A DNA stretch of 64,000 bases from Breviolum minutum Mf 1.05b.01 (GCA_000507305.1 DF239643.1:113903-177902), one strand, 5' to 3'. Counted from the first letter of the stretch, positions 12,701 through 23,011 are shown. Made by a program: numbers and translations. The notes: generated by a model from the letters alone, not told the origin.

Positions 12701-13255
12701 CGGCGTCCACCTTGTGTCTATGAAGGAAATGTGTTCCACCCATCTTCACCGGAAGGAAAGCTGGTTCACATGATCCACAAGAAACACAGGTGGATTCCAT
12801 GAGTTGCTAGGGTTGTCAACTCACACCTCCTCACTGGGTATTTTCAAAAGCTTGGCTATTAGTTGTGCAGATATGAACAACATAGATAAATGAAAATGTA
12901 TAGATAAAACAAAAACATACGTATGCAACATCATATATATATGTGTATGTGTGTATTATATCTATCTATCTGCTATCTTTCATGTATCTTATGTTGGATG
13001 CATATAAAAATATATGTATACATTGCAAATGGTTTCGAAACCAGCCATTTCTCAGCCCAGCACAATACACTCAAGCATATTTCCCTAGATTCCGATGCCA
13101 TCCTGGCGAAAACACAACATAAACAACCGTTTTTGAGCCAGGTCACAGCAGGTAAACCTTGAAAAGAATCAAAACCATAGAGTTTCACTGGAGGCCTTGC
13201 AGCTTTCAACAAACGTGCCATGAAGTTCAAACTTTCACCTTGATAGACGCCAAAC
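9741..13255 (-). CDS. SAM-dependent methyltransferase, TylF/MycF type (six exons recovered)
   Basis: Six minus-strand exons join with exact phase: 13255-13150, 12068-11980, 11329-11233, 10622-10559, 10185-10133 and 9854-9741. The joined frame follows the TylF/macrocin O-methyltransferase fold in order: FGVYQGES (SAM-binding loop), KLYGFDSFQGLP, ENVRLIAGWFNETIPAF, LLHIDCDMYSSAKEVL (acidic metal-site motif), RPGSLLVFDELVNFPSFE and ELRAFFDFLRQYPWSFRIIH. Family members O-methylate small hydroxylated substrates such as sugars. The substrate cannot be read here. Donors are GC, GA, GA, GA, GA and GT. All acceptors are AG|G. The introns hold F2, F9-like, F1 and F4 elements. N- and C-terminal exons are missing. 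Exons at 13.5, 14.5 and 15.3 kb could be upstream parts. Confidence 0.85.
9935..10075. repeat. MITE family F4 (in methyltransferase intron 5)
   Basis: Arms TTGAGGATCATCCCATTTAG and ATTGGGATGATCCTCCAAG with inner repeats GGTGGTTAATAACC / GGTTATTAACTACT. About 140 bp. It sits inside the intron between the exons at 10133-10185 and 9741-9854. Confidence 0.85.
10287..10385. repeat. MITE family F8
   Basis: Arms ATCAATGTAAGGTATATATT and GGTAAATATACCATAGATGG around TTTTTGATGGTACATGTA. Lies in the methyltransferase intron just after the exon at 10559-10622 in the minus direction. Confidence 0.7.
10843..10950. repeat. MITE family F1
   Basis: CCAGTTGGTCGTTTCAACCC ... CATGTGAAACCACCACTC with the core AATGGGAATCTTCCCCC. 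Inside the methyltransferase intron 11232-10623. Confidence 0.8.
11379..11517. repeat. Long-arm hairpin MITE (family F9)
   Basis: Arms of about 35 bp, AATCAGCTAATGGTAAATTG and CAATTTACCATCAGTTGATT, each continuing through GGTGGTTTGGGTTGGTGG or its complement. A second copy with shared arms is at 54362-54464. It lies in the methyltransferase intron immediately upstream of the exon starting at 11329. Confidence 0.85.
12091..12199. repeat. MITE family F2 (next to methyltransferase exon 2)
   Basis: TACCCTCCCTCAAACCAACA ... TGTTAGTTTTAGGGAGGGTA. The element ends about 22 bp before the AG|G acceptor of the exon that starts at 12068, so nearly all the 3' part of that intron is MITE. Confidence 0.85.
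12470..12571. repeat. MITE family F2, diverged
   Basis: ACCCTCCCTGTCCCTGAAAC ... GCTGCTAGTTTTAAGGAGGG. Core CCCCTGAAAAATGGTGGTTG. In the first recovered methyltransferase intron. It is followed at 12585-12720 by a TATAAATGG-rich repeat that recurs at 45300 and 59240-59290. Confidence 0.65.
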
Positions 13256-13509
13256 CTCAGACTGAAACAGTTGGATGGTGTGTGTTTTTTGAAGGATTTC
13301 TTTAGGTGGACCGTTTGGTTTGTAAGGCAAGGATGGATGATAGGAGAATGGATGAAAAGAGAGGATTGTAAATCACAAACCACCAAATTGGTGTGTTTTT
13401 CTGAAAACATGCACTTAATACGTAGATACATACTGTATATGAAACAGTCTTTTAACCCAGAATTGATCTATCCTCCTCATCTGTGATTTGTAAGGGATTC
13501 CTGGTCACG

Positions 13510-13615
13510 TTGTAGATCTGCTGCATGTAAGTTGAAGGTAAGAAATCTAGGCCTTTAATATGTTCGCTTTCCACAAAAAGATGTCTTAAATAACAGGACC
13601 CATAGGGAGGATCTT
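13510..13615 (-). CDS. Candidate exon, unidentified
   Basis: Minus strand reads HLFVESEHIKGLDFLPSTYM then QQIYNVTRNP. It lies upstream (minus direction) of the methyltransferase exons and could encode part of the same protein. No family recognised. Confidence 0.5.
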
Positions 13616-14475
13616 TACATTGGAGGTTTGTCATTTACAGTTTTCAAAATATAGGTATGACGCATACATAAATTTTTGCAGTCATTAAATCACTACATAT
13701 AGATATGTGATATGTGATATGTTCATAATGTATATTTACATTCTCACTAAAAATCACCCCCTTCCTCTAAGAATCACGCATTTGGCTCCGTTCGAAACAA
13801 TTTTTCAACACACCAGGGCCATGTTCCACTTCATCTATTCAGCCAATACGATATTACCAGTACCTGCCAAAAAACAACAAAACGAAATGTGACTTTACCT
13901 AACATACCTAACATACCAGGTTACCAAAGAAAAACATCCGAATACCTAGGAACACGTGACCCATAAGACTCAGGCACTTGTTTTTGTTGGCGAGGCAGGG
14001 ATTTCACACCTGTCGACGACAAGCAACTCCAGGTACAACCCTCTTGGCGTTGGTTTCACCGCTGATTGGTGCATCGATCTCCTTGGTTGTTCATTTTTCC
14101 ATACTCAGATGCTCAATGGGGCTGGTAATTCTACATTTACCACCCCCAACAAAAAAACAAATGTACGTAAATAGGCCATACATTGAGCATCTAGGATATT
14201 GTTTCGTCTTCAAACGCCTTTTTAATGTCAAACCCCATATATAGTTGGTGCTTTCAACTCATTCCCAGAAAAATATCAGTCAAAATGGATCATTTCCCAA
14301 GGACCGGGGTAAAAACTCACAAAATAATTCAAACAACAACACTTAGAATTCCTTAACTTTAATTTTTCAAAAAATACGCCCGGATCAAACATCATGAATA
14401 TATATATATATATATATATGTATGATATCGCCCAACCAAGTCTCTCTACCATCATCTGCAGCATGTAAGGTTCAA

Positions 14476-14535
14476 GTCCAGATCCCCATGGCATTTGCAA
14501 GGTCGGTGACATCCTCAAGGTCTCCTGGCTGATAA
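14476..14535 (-). CDS. Candidate short exon
   Basis: After GCCAG|GAGAC the minus strand reads DLEDVTDLANAMGIWT. It fits the AG|G pattern but is short. It may belong to the gene continuing to the methyltransferase exons. Confidence 0.35.
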
Positions 14536-14565
14536 AATCCCCATCGGCAATCGGTGGGATTTTTC

Positions 14566-14775
14566 AGTCGTATGTGTTTCCAATAGGGGTACCCCAAAAT
14601 GGATGGTTTATATATAATGGAAAATCCTATTAAAATGGATGATTTGGGGGTACCACTTTTTTTTTGGAAACACCCATATACACCCCAGAAATCCAACATA
14701 GATACTCAAAATTTGCCATGGAGATAAAGGGAGTTTCCACTGGATATCCAAACTCTATCATTTTTTGGGGGTATC
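14566..14775. repeat. Composite MITE F6 + F3-like tail
   Basis: F6 arms (GTGTTTCCAATAGGGGTACC / GGGGGTACCACTTTTTTTTT) are followed by a segment starting ACACCCCAGAAATCCAACAT and running through TAAAGGGAGTTTCCACTGGA. The same two-part arrangement recurs at 31843-32075 with near identity in the tail. Confidence 0.75.
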
Positions 14776-15017
14776 CAGCCGTTGGTTTTCGGGAGTCTAA
14801 ATGTTGGGAAGCGAGTAGGCTGAGTGTAGCTTAGCTAGGAAAATATCTTTAAAGACCTGGATATCAACCATCACTTCTTTTCTGCTGACTCGTTTTTTTC
14901 CTGGTGTTTTTTCGAACATCTGGGGTGTAACTTTCCACCAGTTCCTGTGAGTCCTGTGGTGGGGGCCGAGGCACCCCAAAGAAGGGATGATAAAGAAACA
15001 TATTGAAAATAGTAGAT

Positions 15018-15128
15018 CTAGTTGGTGGATGTTGGTGGTTTCAACCCAGTTGAAAAATATTAGTAAAAATGGAACATTTCCCCAAATAAATAGTGGTGAA
15101 AAAGAAAAATATTTGAAACCACCACCCA
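15018..15128. repeat. MITE family F1
   Basis: CTAGTTGGTGGATGTTGGTG at one end has a small internal duplication of the TTGGTGG arm. The other end is TTTGAAACCACCACCCAG. Core GAACATTTCCCCAAATA. Confidence 0.8.
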
Positions 15129-15239
15129 GAGATAGGTATAGCCTAGGGAATTTTTGGCATTTTCATGCATTTTAGCATGCAGCAAGTTGCATCTGCGAAT
15201 CAAAACTCAAAAACCAGAAGTAAGACAGCCGTTTCCGTA

Positions 15240-15365
15240 AGATATTATGATTGTTGCTGATAACTGTCCATGGGGAGTGGCTTCTCATGGGTATGTTGCG
15301 ATAATGCTTCACATTTGTAAAACCACCCAACCAATCTATATCCTCAAACAGAATGGCGCCAAACC
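15240..15365 (-). CDS. Candidate exon, unidentified
   Basis: After CAGAAG|GGTTT the minus strand reads GFGAILFEDIDWLGGFTNVK then HYRNIPMRSHSPWTVISNN. The strand and AG|G acceptor fit the local gene array. It is possibly a more N-terminal part of the methyltransferase protein, but that is a guess. Confidence 0.55.
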
Positions 15366-16354
15366 CTTCTGATGCACTTGTTTTTTGAACCACCAAACAT
15401 TCTGGCCCAAATTATAACATTTCACCAACCAAGATTTCCCTGAAATAAGGGGGATTTCCCCTTCCTCAGCAGCCTCTTGGGGTCCCAGGTCGCTATAATT
15501 TGACCAGAAACATTGACCCCAATATCTCCTGCAGTTGCATCCAGAACGAATCAAAGTCGTCAAGCTCCGGTTGAACTGTGACCTTCAAACAAAGGTCAAC
15601 ACAAAGTGCTTAAAGTGCTTGGCAAGATTTGAAGAATATGTAGCTAAACACCACACCCAAGCTATTCCCCAACTAGAGATAAGGTCTCAAGAACGGACTA
15701 TTTTAATTACCAGTCTCCTAGAATCATCATTATATAAACAATTTGTCTTCTAGGGGGTTGGTGGGATTCCTATGATTGGAATGTTCCAAACAACAATGAG
15801 CAGATTACAAGCACCTACTTACTTGACCAAGAAACGCCAATTTTTTTGGCAAGAACTGAAACACGGACAAGGTCTGATCAAACATGGCACAACCCCGGCT
15901 TCTAATAAGAGCATTATGGAAGAAAAGATCGTCATTAACTTCAATGTTCCCTTTACGAAGCCAGGCCCTATTTCCTGTCAGGATCCCCCTACTACATTCT
16001 ATTGGTGCCCTGGTGATCCCCCAAAAAAACACCAAACAAAAATCCCAAAGAAGCAACAGTATTGAAGCCAACTACCCCTCAACAACTTGGCATGTTTTGT
16101 TTCCGTTGTGCCTTTCCTTCAGCTTTCCCCCTTTTTTTTGTGTTGCAGATGAGCCACCTCTTCACATCCACTTTCCCCAGAACAACCCAATAAACTTGCC
16201 AAGGAAGGCGGCCCCTGTCGCCTTGGAAAGAAAAATGCAGCTTGAATCAAGTGGGAGAGGGTAAGGTATAAATGAGGACTGTTTGCTTTAAAACTATTTA
16301 GGTAAGGAAAACGTTTATGTTAGGTATTTATACATGCGTCTACTTAAGAAACAC

Positions 16355-16356
<2 letters not shown>

Positions 16357-16395
<39 letters not shown>
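16357..16395. repeat. (ATC)n microsatellite
   Basis: About 13 uninterrupted ATC units, followed by ATGATC variants to about 16415. It creates poly-Asp/His shadows that are not genes. Confidence 0.95.
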
Positions 16396-16396
<1 letters not shown>

Positions 16397-16579
16397 GATC
16401 ATGATCATCATCATGAACTGGTTTGTCGGATTTCTCCTCACCATTAACAACATGAGTTGAGTACAGCCCACAAGAAAAGAAAACCCACAACCTGTTGAAA
16501 CAAATCAACAAAAACCTTCCATTCACAACCAACACAAAAACAACACCTTCCGCCAAAGTAACTCACATTTCAGAGCAAG

Positions 16580-16750
16580 CAGGGCGACTTCAGCCATTTG
16601 GTTCAAATGTGGCCATTGCAGTGGCAAGTTTCTACACATCTCCTGAAAGTTCGTTTGAATCTCTGTGGATCCCTTCGGGACGAGGTCCCCCCGAAAGAAC
16701 CAGGTGCGCCAGGCATTGGCCTCGGTAAATCCATCCTTGCTCAAAGCCTA
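16580..16750 (-). CDS. Candidate exon, unidentified protein
   Basis: Minus strand open for about 57 codons: LSKDGFTEANAWRTWFFRGD, LVPKGSTEIQTNFQEMCRNL, PLQWPHLNQMAEVALLALKC. Strong protein-like composition. Not recognised. Confidence 0.65.
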
Positions 16751-16935
16751 CCGAACAAAAGCAACTACAACCGATAATGGAGATGTGAACATTTTCAAGT
16801 GATCCTGATCATGTGGTCATTTTGTTGTTTTCCTTAAAGATCTTAAAGTCTTAGGATTTAATCTTAACCCACCAAGCTTTACGTTTACCTTAAATCTATG
16901 GCAAATGTATCGTGAATATTCCATAGATGGGACAG

Positions 16936-17139
16936 CTAGTTGGTGGTTGAACCACCCATCTGAAAAAAAATGGTCACAATGGGAAGTCTTCCCCAAGTAG
17001 TGGTGAAAATAAACAATACACCCCAGTAAGAATAACATGGAACCTGAAAATACCCCTGGAAAAGGAACATCATCTTCCAATTCACCATTTTCAGGTTCTA
17101 TTTTAATTTCGGGGGTGTATTTGAGTTGCCACCACCTAG
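16936..17139. repeat. MITE family F1 interrupted by a nested F3
   Basis: The F1 arms (CTAGTTGGTGGTTGAACCAC and TTTGAGTTGCCACCACCTAG) are split by the element at 17017-17119. Removing that insert and one TA rebuilds a normal F1 body. This is the GAGTTGCC 3'-end variant of F1, also seen at 19726-19829 and 52678-52779. Confidence 0.85.
17017..17119. mobile_element. F3 MITE nested in F1, TA target duplication
   Basis: Arms TACACCCC and GGGGTGTA enclose AACATGGAACCTGAAAAT and ATTTTCAGGTTCTATTTT. The flanking TA dinucleotides suggest insertion at TA, as in Tc1/mariner-type elements. Confidence 0.75.
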
Positions 17140-17148
17140 ACAGCAACT

Positions 17149-17307
17149 ACTTGGAGGATCATCCCAGTTAGTAAGTGGTTGGCAACCTCCATTTAGAAGC
17201 CATAAAAAGGCGATTTGGAAGGGGTCCCACAACCCTACTTAGGGGGACTTATCAACCATGGTCCATGGTTATTAACCACTTGCTAAGTGGGATGATCCTC
17301 CCAAGTA
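17149..17307. repeat. MITE family F4
   Basis: CTTGGAGGATCATCCCAGTT ... AAGTGGGATGATCCTCCCAAG with inner inverted GGTTATTAACCACTTGCTAA. It starts 10 bp after the F1 at 16936-17139, so three elements adjoin. Confidence 0.85.
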
Positions 17308-17934
17308 CTCAACCCACCTCAACCAATCCCAGGCCCAAATGCAATCCATTTTGCCAAGATACCAAACCCACGGCCTTGGCCCAATGTGAAGTCTGTGCTT
17401 GGGACCCAGGCATGCCACGTAGGCCACGTAGGCCGTAGTCCCGACCTAAACGACTTGGCAATTTATTTGGGCCATCATTGGTACAACTTGGATGGTGGCT
17501 ATATAGTAATTTGACAACAACAAATGCTACAACCCTGGTGGCTAAAAACAAACGTTGAATTTAGAAAATGGAATTTTTGAAAGACCTTGTGTTAATCATG
17601 ATAAACTACACTTTTTTTTCGGGTGAACTTGGCCAAATCTAAGTCAAAGGACCTAAATGACCTAAGAAAAACTCCACAATCAATCCTTGAATGGTGAAAT
17701 ACCATCCGTTCTCATGAAGATCTCAAAAGGTTCACGAGCAACTCACCATATAAATTCAAAACAATTCATCATCAAATGTTCCATCGTAATATTGGCATAA
17801 ACTTGGGTTGTCCCCCTTTTTCAGGGAATAGTAGCAAATAAGAAATTATACGGATCCCCAGCCAAAAAAAAATGCCAAAAAAAATCCCTGGTGATGACTA
17901 TTACTTGGAGGAACAGCATGAACCCCCAAGGTTT

Positions 17935-18125
17935 CAGGCGGCAAAGTTACCATCAGTGCCATTCCACCAACCAACGGCATAAGCCAACTCCAATGCGATG
18001 AAGGGAAGAGGACAACCCTGGAAGGGTTCAAAAAGATTCGTCCATCCTAGAGCTCCAGCCCCCACACGTAAACCAAAAGCTTGTAAATGAGCATCTACCC
18101 GTTCCTGGAAGGCAAGTGGTGACAT
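17935..18125 (-). CDS. Candidate exon, unidentified protein
   Basis: Minus strand open for about 63 codons: MSPLAFQERVDAHLQAFGLR, VGAGALGWTNLFEPFQGCPL, PFIALELAYAVGWWNGTDGN. Very protein-like. An enzyme or membrane-associated domain is possible but no family is recognised. Confidence 0.7.
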
Positions 18126-18629
18126 AAAGGTGGAGGCAAAAAATTATGTATGGTCTTATATAAGTGATAAATATGTATCAATATGGTATTGCAAGGTAAA
18201 GGTAAACCAAAAAACGAATGGTGCAAGTGCAATTGCCAAGTCTGGGAGATTAGTAAGAACATCTCGTGGGCTTGCTATGCTTGCTCAAATTTGCTTGCCG
18301 CACCATTAAACCTTATGTAATACGTGAGGATTTGTGAGACCCCTTCCTCCCATAAATTCCGTGAAAAACTGGGACCCTCTAAGGGCAATGAATTGGTGGC
18401 CTTGTTTGGCCCTTCCACATTTACTCTTTTCAGCAGAAACAACAATTCTTAGGCTGAACCACCATGAAAAAGCCACCAGCAAGTGTTTGGGATTCCAAAT
18501 TTCAATTTTTTTGGATGGCTCATGGTTCATCACACATAAGTGGGACAACCAAATAGCTATGAGCTCCATGAACTTACTAGTCGTCTTCGGTGTGGTTCTA
18601 AAAATCTCTACAGTTCTCATCCCAAAATC

Positions 18630-18790
18630 GCTCCATGAATCGCCAAATATTTTCCATCAAATTTTGTCACATACTTCTCACCAGCTGCCCTTCTGGAATT
18701 TTGCACGGAAATGTGCCATGTCGGAGTCCCTCGGATTGCAATCACTTTTTCGGTTGGGGGGGGAAACGCGCACCAAATTTTGAGGCAACT
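18630..18790 (-). CDS. Candidate exon, unidentified protein
   Basis: Minus reading EKVIAIRGTPTWHISVQNSR then RAAGEKYVTKFDGKYLAIHG. The adjacent stretch 18310-18620 is also open on the minus strand in another frame (HLLVAFSWWFSLRIVVSAEK) and may hold a further exon, less certain. Confidence 0.55.
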
Positions 18791-19725
18791 GTTTATCACA
18801 TCTTTAGGTGGAAAAATAAGTATAACTTTAACACATTATTTTCATGGCATATAAACATAGACCAGCACCTTCCAGTCGGGGTGCCATTTGAAAACCCTAA
18901 GGAAAAAGGTGAATTGACACCCTTTTCTAAACAGAACCATTTGGCACCCGAAATGGAAGGTTAACAAAAACCTTTACATGACATACACCGTGGATCACCG
19001 TGGGGTGATGTTTTTTTCAACTCCCAACCCTTCCCAGGTCGCCAAGTGTCCAAGCCCTGCAAGTTCCAGCTACTTGGCTTTGGAGGTGATGAATCAGTTC
19101 TTTGCTTCGAAAAAACCTGGTTCAGTATGCCAAATCAACCAACCAACCCCCTGCCAAACGTACCCCTCCCCCAAAAAAATACGGCCTTATTAGATAAACC
19201 CATATTTTTTTGGGGGAAGAGGTATGTTTTTGGTGCGGTAGGTTGACTAGCCATGATAGTAATGGCTGGAAGATTTGGTGCTTCCGGCAGTGGCAGATTT
19301 GAGATATGTTTTGCAGATTGGGGAGTTGTCCCCAAAAAAAATCCCTGGTTCACAGTGGGTAACTAAGGTTGCTAAAGAGGAAACCCGTATTTTTTTATCC
19401 GTCACGAAATCAGTGTTTAGGCAGGGTCCATAAAAATACAGGATGTTTTTTTTCCGGATGGAATTGAATGGAAGGATTGATTTTGGAGGATTGGATGTGC
19501 ATATGGCTTGGACTTTAAGGATTTCAGGTGCTCATGATGTTGGCAAGTGTGTTTTTTTTGGGGGCTTCAGCCGATATGTGTTTGGTGGGTAAGGTTAAGG
19601 TTACTATTCGGGAAATGATAGGAATTCGCCAGTGAACACCACTAACCATGAGCTGATGAAACCTTGTTTTATTGAATTCTATCTGTGTCATGCGGCATGA
19701 TTGGTGATATCTGATATAAGTCGTT

Positions 19726-19829
19726 CTAGGCGGTGGTTTCAACCCCGTTAAACAATATGCACGTCAATTTGGATCACTTCCCCCAATAGTGATGAGAATT
19801 CCAAAAATATTTGAGTTGCCACCACCTAG
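19726..19829. repeat. MITE family F1 (GAGTTGCC variant)
   Basis: CTAGGCGGTGGTTTCAACCC ... TTTGAGTTGCCACCACCTAG. Core TTGGATCACTTCCCCCAATA. Confidence 0.85.
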
Positions 19830-19934
19830 TTATTCTCTCACCATTGCGAGCTTTACCGAAACTCCAGCTGAGTTTTACTTCAACTCACCGAAAGTCCAGC
19901 AAAATTGCCCAAGTTGAGGTGCCTGGACAAAAAC

Positions 19935-20018
19935 TCACCCATGGAATCATGTCGACTTGCAGGAATTAAAGGTGAAAGCTCAGCATGGCATTGTTCGGCA
20001 ATTTTGAACAAGAAGGCA
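19935..20018 (-). CDS. Candidate exon after an F1 intron
   Basis: Reads AFLFKIAEQCHAELSPLIPA then SRHDSMG and ends at a GGTGAGTTT donor. It joins to the exon at 20138-20255 (…NVAFLFKIAEQ) if a shared GTTGC is counted once. Confidence 0.6.
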
Positions 20019-20033
20019 ACTAAGGTGCAAGTT

Positions 20034-20137
20034 CTAGTTGGTGGTTGAACCACCACCGTCTGAAAGATATTATATAATCAAATAATTGGAAATCTTCCCC
20101 AAATAGTGGTGAACATATAGAAAATATTTGAAACCCA
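20034..20137. mobile_element. F1 MITE making up almost a whole intron
   Basis: CTAGTTGGTGGTTGAACCAC ... AAAATATTTGAAACCCA separates two open minus-strand exons by about 118 bp. GTTGC occurs at both exon edges. An AG-ending placement leaves a TT donor, so the exact splice is unresolved. Confidence 0.6.
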
Positions 20138-20255
20138 GCAACGTTGTCCACGTAATTGATCACATCAATCCACATCACGTCCTTCCAACAAAGGAAGTCT
20201 TCCACCGCTGCCATAGCCGCATTGGTTAACAGCATGCCACGCCACAGCATCATTC
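20138..20255 (-). CDS. Candidate exon before an F1 intron
   Basis: Minus reading RMMLWRGMLLTNAAMAAVED, FLCWKDVMWIDVINYVDNVA. It ends directly at the F1 element. Family not recognised. Confidence 0.6.
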
Positions 20256-20739
20256 GGCCGGATCTTTTTTGGCATGGATGAGAGCCACCAAATCATGACT
20301 GCATTTCCAAACTATTCTACTGTTGCAGTTAAAAGGTTGGAAAATTCTGTCTGGATTTTCAATCATTTTCAGCTTCCAGAGGGGTGTAAAGGGCTAAAAG
20401 ACTTGACGCAAATGGTCAAACGTGCTTGGAGATGGTTGATGGCATTGTTTTGCACGTCACATGTTGATGACAATAGTAAATGATACTGTTCAGTCGAACA
20501 ATTCATCGCGGGGTGCAGTTGTTCCCCAAGCACAACCGTAGAATCTGACTATGTTCAGTGAGCCATATAGCATCCAATATTGTCAAATGAAATGGATATG
20601 CAATGCAAATATATATGTATATATGTAAATACATACCTATATATATATACACCTATATATATACACCTCTATATATTATATGTATATAGAAACGTACGGC
20701 GTGGATGACACTACAACAAACAATTTGCATATATCACCA

Positions 20740-20860
20740 ACCCTTGTCTTCCCCAAGACGTTCAACCATTCGAGGTAGCATTCCCAAGTACTGATGTCTT
20801 GTTGTGTGTCAATATTAGGTGCCTCCAAACCCAGTGTCTTCCCACTAAAAATCATCATTT
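20740..20860 (-). CDS. Candidate exon, unidentified
   Basis: Reads SGKTLGLEAPNIDTQQDIST, WECYLEWLNVLGKTR. The next bases, GTTGGTGAT, could be a GT donor. Flanked on the 3' side by dense (TA) tracts at 20600-20690. Confidence 0.6.
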
Positions 20861-20924
20861 CACAGCAAATGCTCTTATTTTTGAGAGAAAAAAAGTAACT
20901 TTAAATTCAAAATAACCAATTGTC

Positions 20925-21095
20925 CAGGCCATTTTGGGAGTTTCCTACCTCTTCCAGCACTTTTTTTCTCCACGTTTTTGTCATCCATTTGATTGTGATG
21001 GAGCCAAAACGGCCCTGCGAAAGATCCAAAAAAATCCAAGGATCAACATGTGATTCTGCCAGTCTTGCAGTCTGGATACGCCCATGAAAACTGAC
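20925..21095 (-). CDS. Candidate exon, unidentified
   Basis: Reads RLAESHVDPWIFLDLSQGRF, GSITIKWMTKTWRKKVLEEV, GNSQNGLDN. Upstream (21080-21180) lies a degraded inverted repeat ending in ACCCCCCAAAACTAAGA. Confidence 0.6.
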
Positions 21096-21414
21096 ATGAC
21101 ATTGGAAAATCACCGTTTTCAAGAGGAAATACATCTTCAAATGGTGGAATTTCCATTGTGATCTTAGTTTTGGGGGGGTAGCCATCTGGTCAAAATCATT
21201 GCTATTGCCGCTGCAACAACGGCAATTATCATTATCATGCTACTATTGCCACCACTTCGACTACCACTTCTACTACTGGAGCGTACATATACATTTACAG
21301 TTCACATCGATAAATCACCCTGACAAGCCCTGCCCTACGTATACTTATAACATTAAGGAAAAACATGACTATACGCAACATGTTTCCAGCCGTTTCCATC
21401 CCCAAACACCCTGC

Positions 21415-21512
21415 CTCCTGCTTGTCCCTTTCAATACGTTCTTTGTTGAGGATTGCTGTTTGTAGTTGTTGGCTCCTGAATTCTGAAAGACTTGAAACAC
21501 CGACAGTTCCCG
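21415..21512 (-). CDS. Candidate coiled-coil exon
   Basis: Minus reading SLSEFRSQQLQTAILNKERI then ERDKQEAG, with charged, helix-favouring heptads. It resembles the other coiled-coil exons at 22.6, 24.2, 24.5 and 26.1 kb and may be the same gene. Confidence 0.55.
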
Positions 21513-22094
21513 GGAACCCCGATTTTTTCTTGAAGGGTTTTGACTGTGAATTTATCAAGGAAAATCATGCATCTAACCCTCCTCCTTACGCGCATTGTGT
21601 GTGGGAAATTTCGAGAAAACGAATTTAGAAACAGAACATCTATAGACATGGTGTGGAAAATGACCAATTGCTTTTGGTAGATTGCTGCAGGTGTCAATTG
21701 TTGGTAATGTATGGTAATGTTGTGATGTCCACCCAAATGTTCGAACCACAGTTTCAAGTTCTGTTTCACACATTGGTGTTTCAGAAATCTCGCACCACCT
21801 GCGATGCAAAAAAAAACCTGTATAATAATGGGATGAAGTACCTATACAATATATCAGGTGGTGTGGTTTGCCGGATTTCTGAACCATCAACAGTATCAAA
21901 ACAAATCCATGGTCCATGTCACCCCACGGCGGGAGTTGTTGCTTCCAATGAGTCTTCGTGGCGGCTTGTCAGGATAGTAGTTTCCAGGCATGTGGTTCAA
22001 ACACATTGACGTGAATAGAAGTGAATCTAAACAAAGAAATCTCGGTCCCACATCAGTTCTATCTTACACAACACTAATTGTTCGTGAATGTTTG

Positions 22095-22268
22095 TCAAAC
22101 TTCACTATGACGATCATGGTTTCTCTCCATCCGGGGTGTCGCATGTAGATGCCCCATCCTCTAACAGTGAAACCAACGAAAAGCAACAAAACCTTCCCAA
22201 CAAACTCACCTCCAGCACCTTCCCTTGTTAAACGGCTTAGCTTAGATTTCCCATTTTCCATCAGCAAA
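22095..22268 (-). CDS. Candidate exon with hydrophobic segment
   Basis: Reads ENGKSKLSRLTREGAGGEFV, GKVLLLFVGFTVRGWGIYMR, HPGWRETMIVIVKFD. The hydrophobic KVLLLFVGFTV might be a buried strand or weak membrane helix. Uncertain. Confidence 0.45.
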
Positions 22269-22547
22269 CAAACGGCATGTCAGGTGAAGCCGCACCCACA
22301 AAATCATATCCCCCACCCTCAACAGTTAAGCAACTCGTGGAAGCTAAACAAAAAATGTTGGGCTGGCAAAGGATATGTTGCAAAAACATCCAGCAAGGTA
22401 ACCCTGCTTGCCAAACTAACATGTTACCCACGTTTGGGAAAAAAGGTTCAAATCATCTTCTTCAAAACTGTCGGGCTGGGATATGTATATGGATATGTTG
22501 CCAGTTCCCAGCAAGGTTTTTCACCAGCCAATGTTTGTTTTTTGGTC

Positions 22548-22605
22548 GAGGCACTGATCTTCAAACTTCTCTTCATACTCTTCTTGTAGAGCTGCCAACT
22601 TACTT
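22548..22605 (-). CDS. Candidate coiled-coil exon
   Basis: Reads LAALQEEYEEKFEDQCLD after a TAAG acceptor. Strong heptad signal. Neighbours on the same strand are also coiled-coil. Confidence 0.55.
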
Positions 22606-22676
22606 GCAGCCACACTACCTTGGGAGCCCAACATCAAGGTCTGACCTGACCTATTGGATCATCCTACCCTAGCCAC

Positions 22677-22795
22677 CATCCTCCCTGAAACTAAGAAAGG
22701 ACATGAAACACGAAGGGGTTGGACTGGAAGATGAGTCTCCTTTCAACAAAAAGGCCTATTTCCAATGGCAAACCGTTACTTTCAGAGGGGAGTGC
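22677..22795. repeat. MITE family F2, diverged
   Basis: ATCCTCCCTGAAACTAAGAA at the left and ACCGTTACTTTCAGAGGGGA at the right. The core is partly scrambled. Confidence 0.6.
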
Positions 22796-22869
22796 ACTTG
22801 AATTTCTTGCATCTTCTTTGTTTGGAAGCAAATCCTCTTCCCTAAACTACCAAACAGCCCACTAGGTCC

Positions 22870-23011
22870 AGTAAGCTTGGCCATCACTGGAAGATTTGTC
22901 AGCCAAAAGGTACTGCTGCTGCGACGCAACATGGGCTTCTTCCGTCGGCTCGATTGCGCCGGAGCCGGAGTCTCGGAGGTCGCAGTGTCGACGCCATCAT
23001 CTTTGGCATCC
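22870..23011 (-). CDS. Candidate exon, polar then basic
   Basis: After GACAG|GATGCC the minus strand reads DAKDDGVDTATSETPAPAQS then SRRKKPMLRRSSSTFWLTNL. AG|G acceptor and GC-rich codons. Looks like a disordered, phosphorylatable tail. Confidence 0.65.

Noticed and set aside
17330-17440. GC-richer open readings on both strands
   Set aside because: Plus (CNPFCQDTKPTALAQCEVCA) and minus readings are equally plausible, and no splice site decides.
20280-20490. Plus-strand frame with NHFQLPEGCKGLKDLTQMVK
   Set aside because: Overlapped by minus-strand candidates (INHLQARLTICVK) and opposite to the local direction. Undecided.
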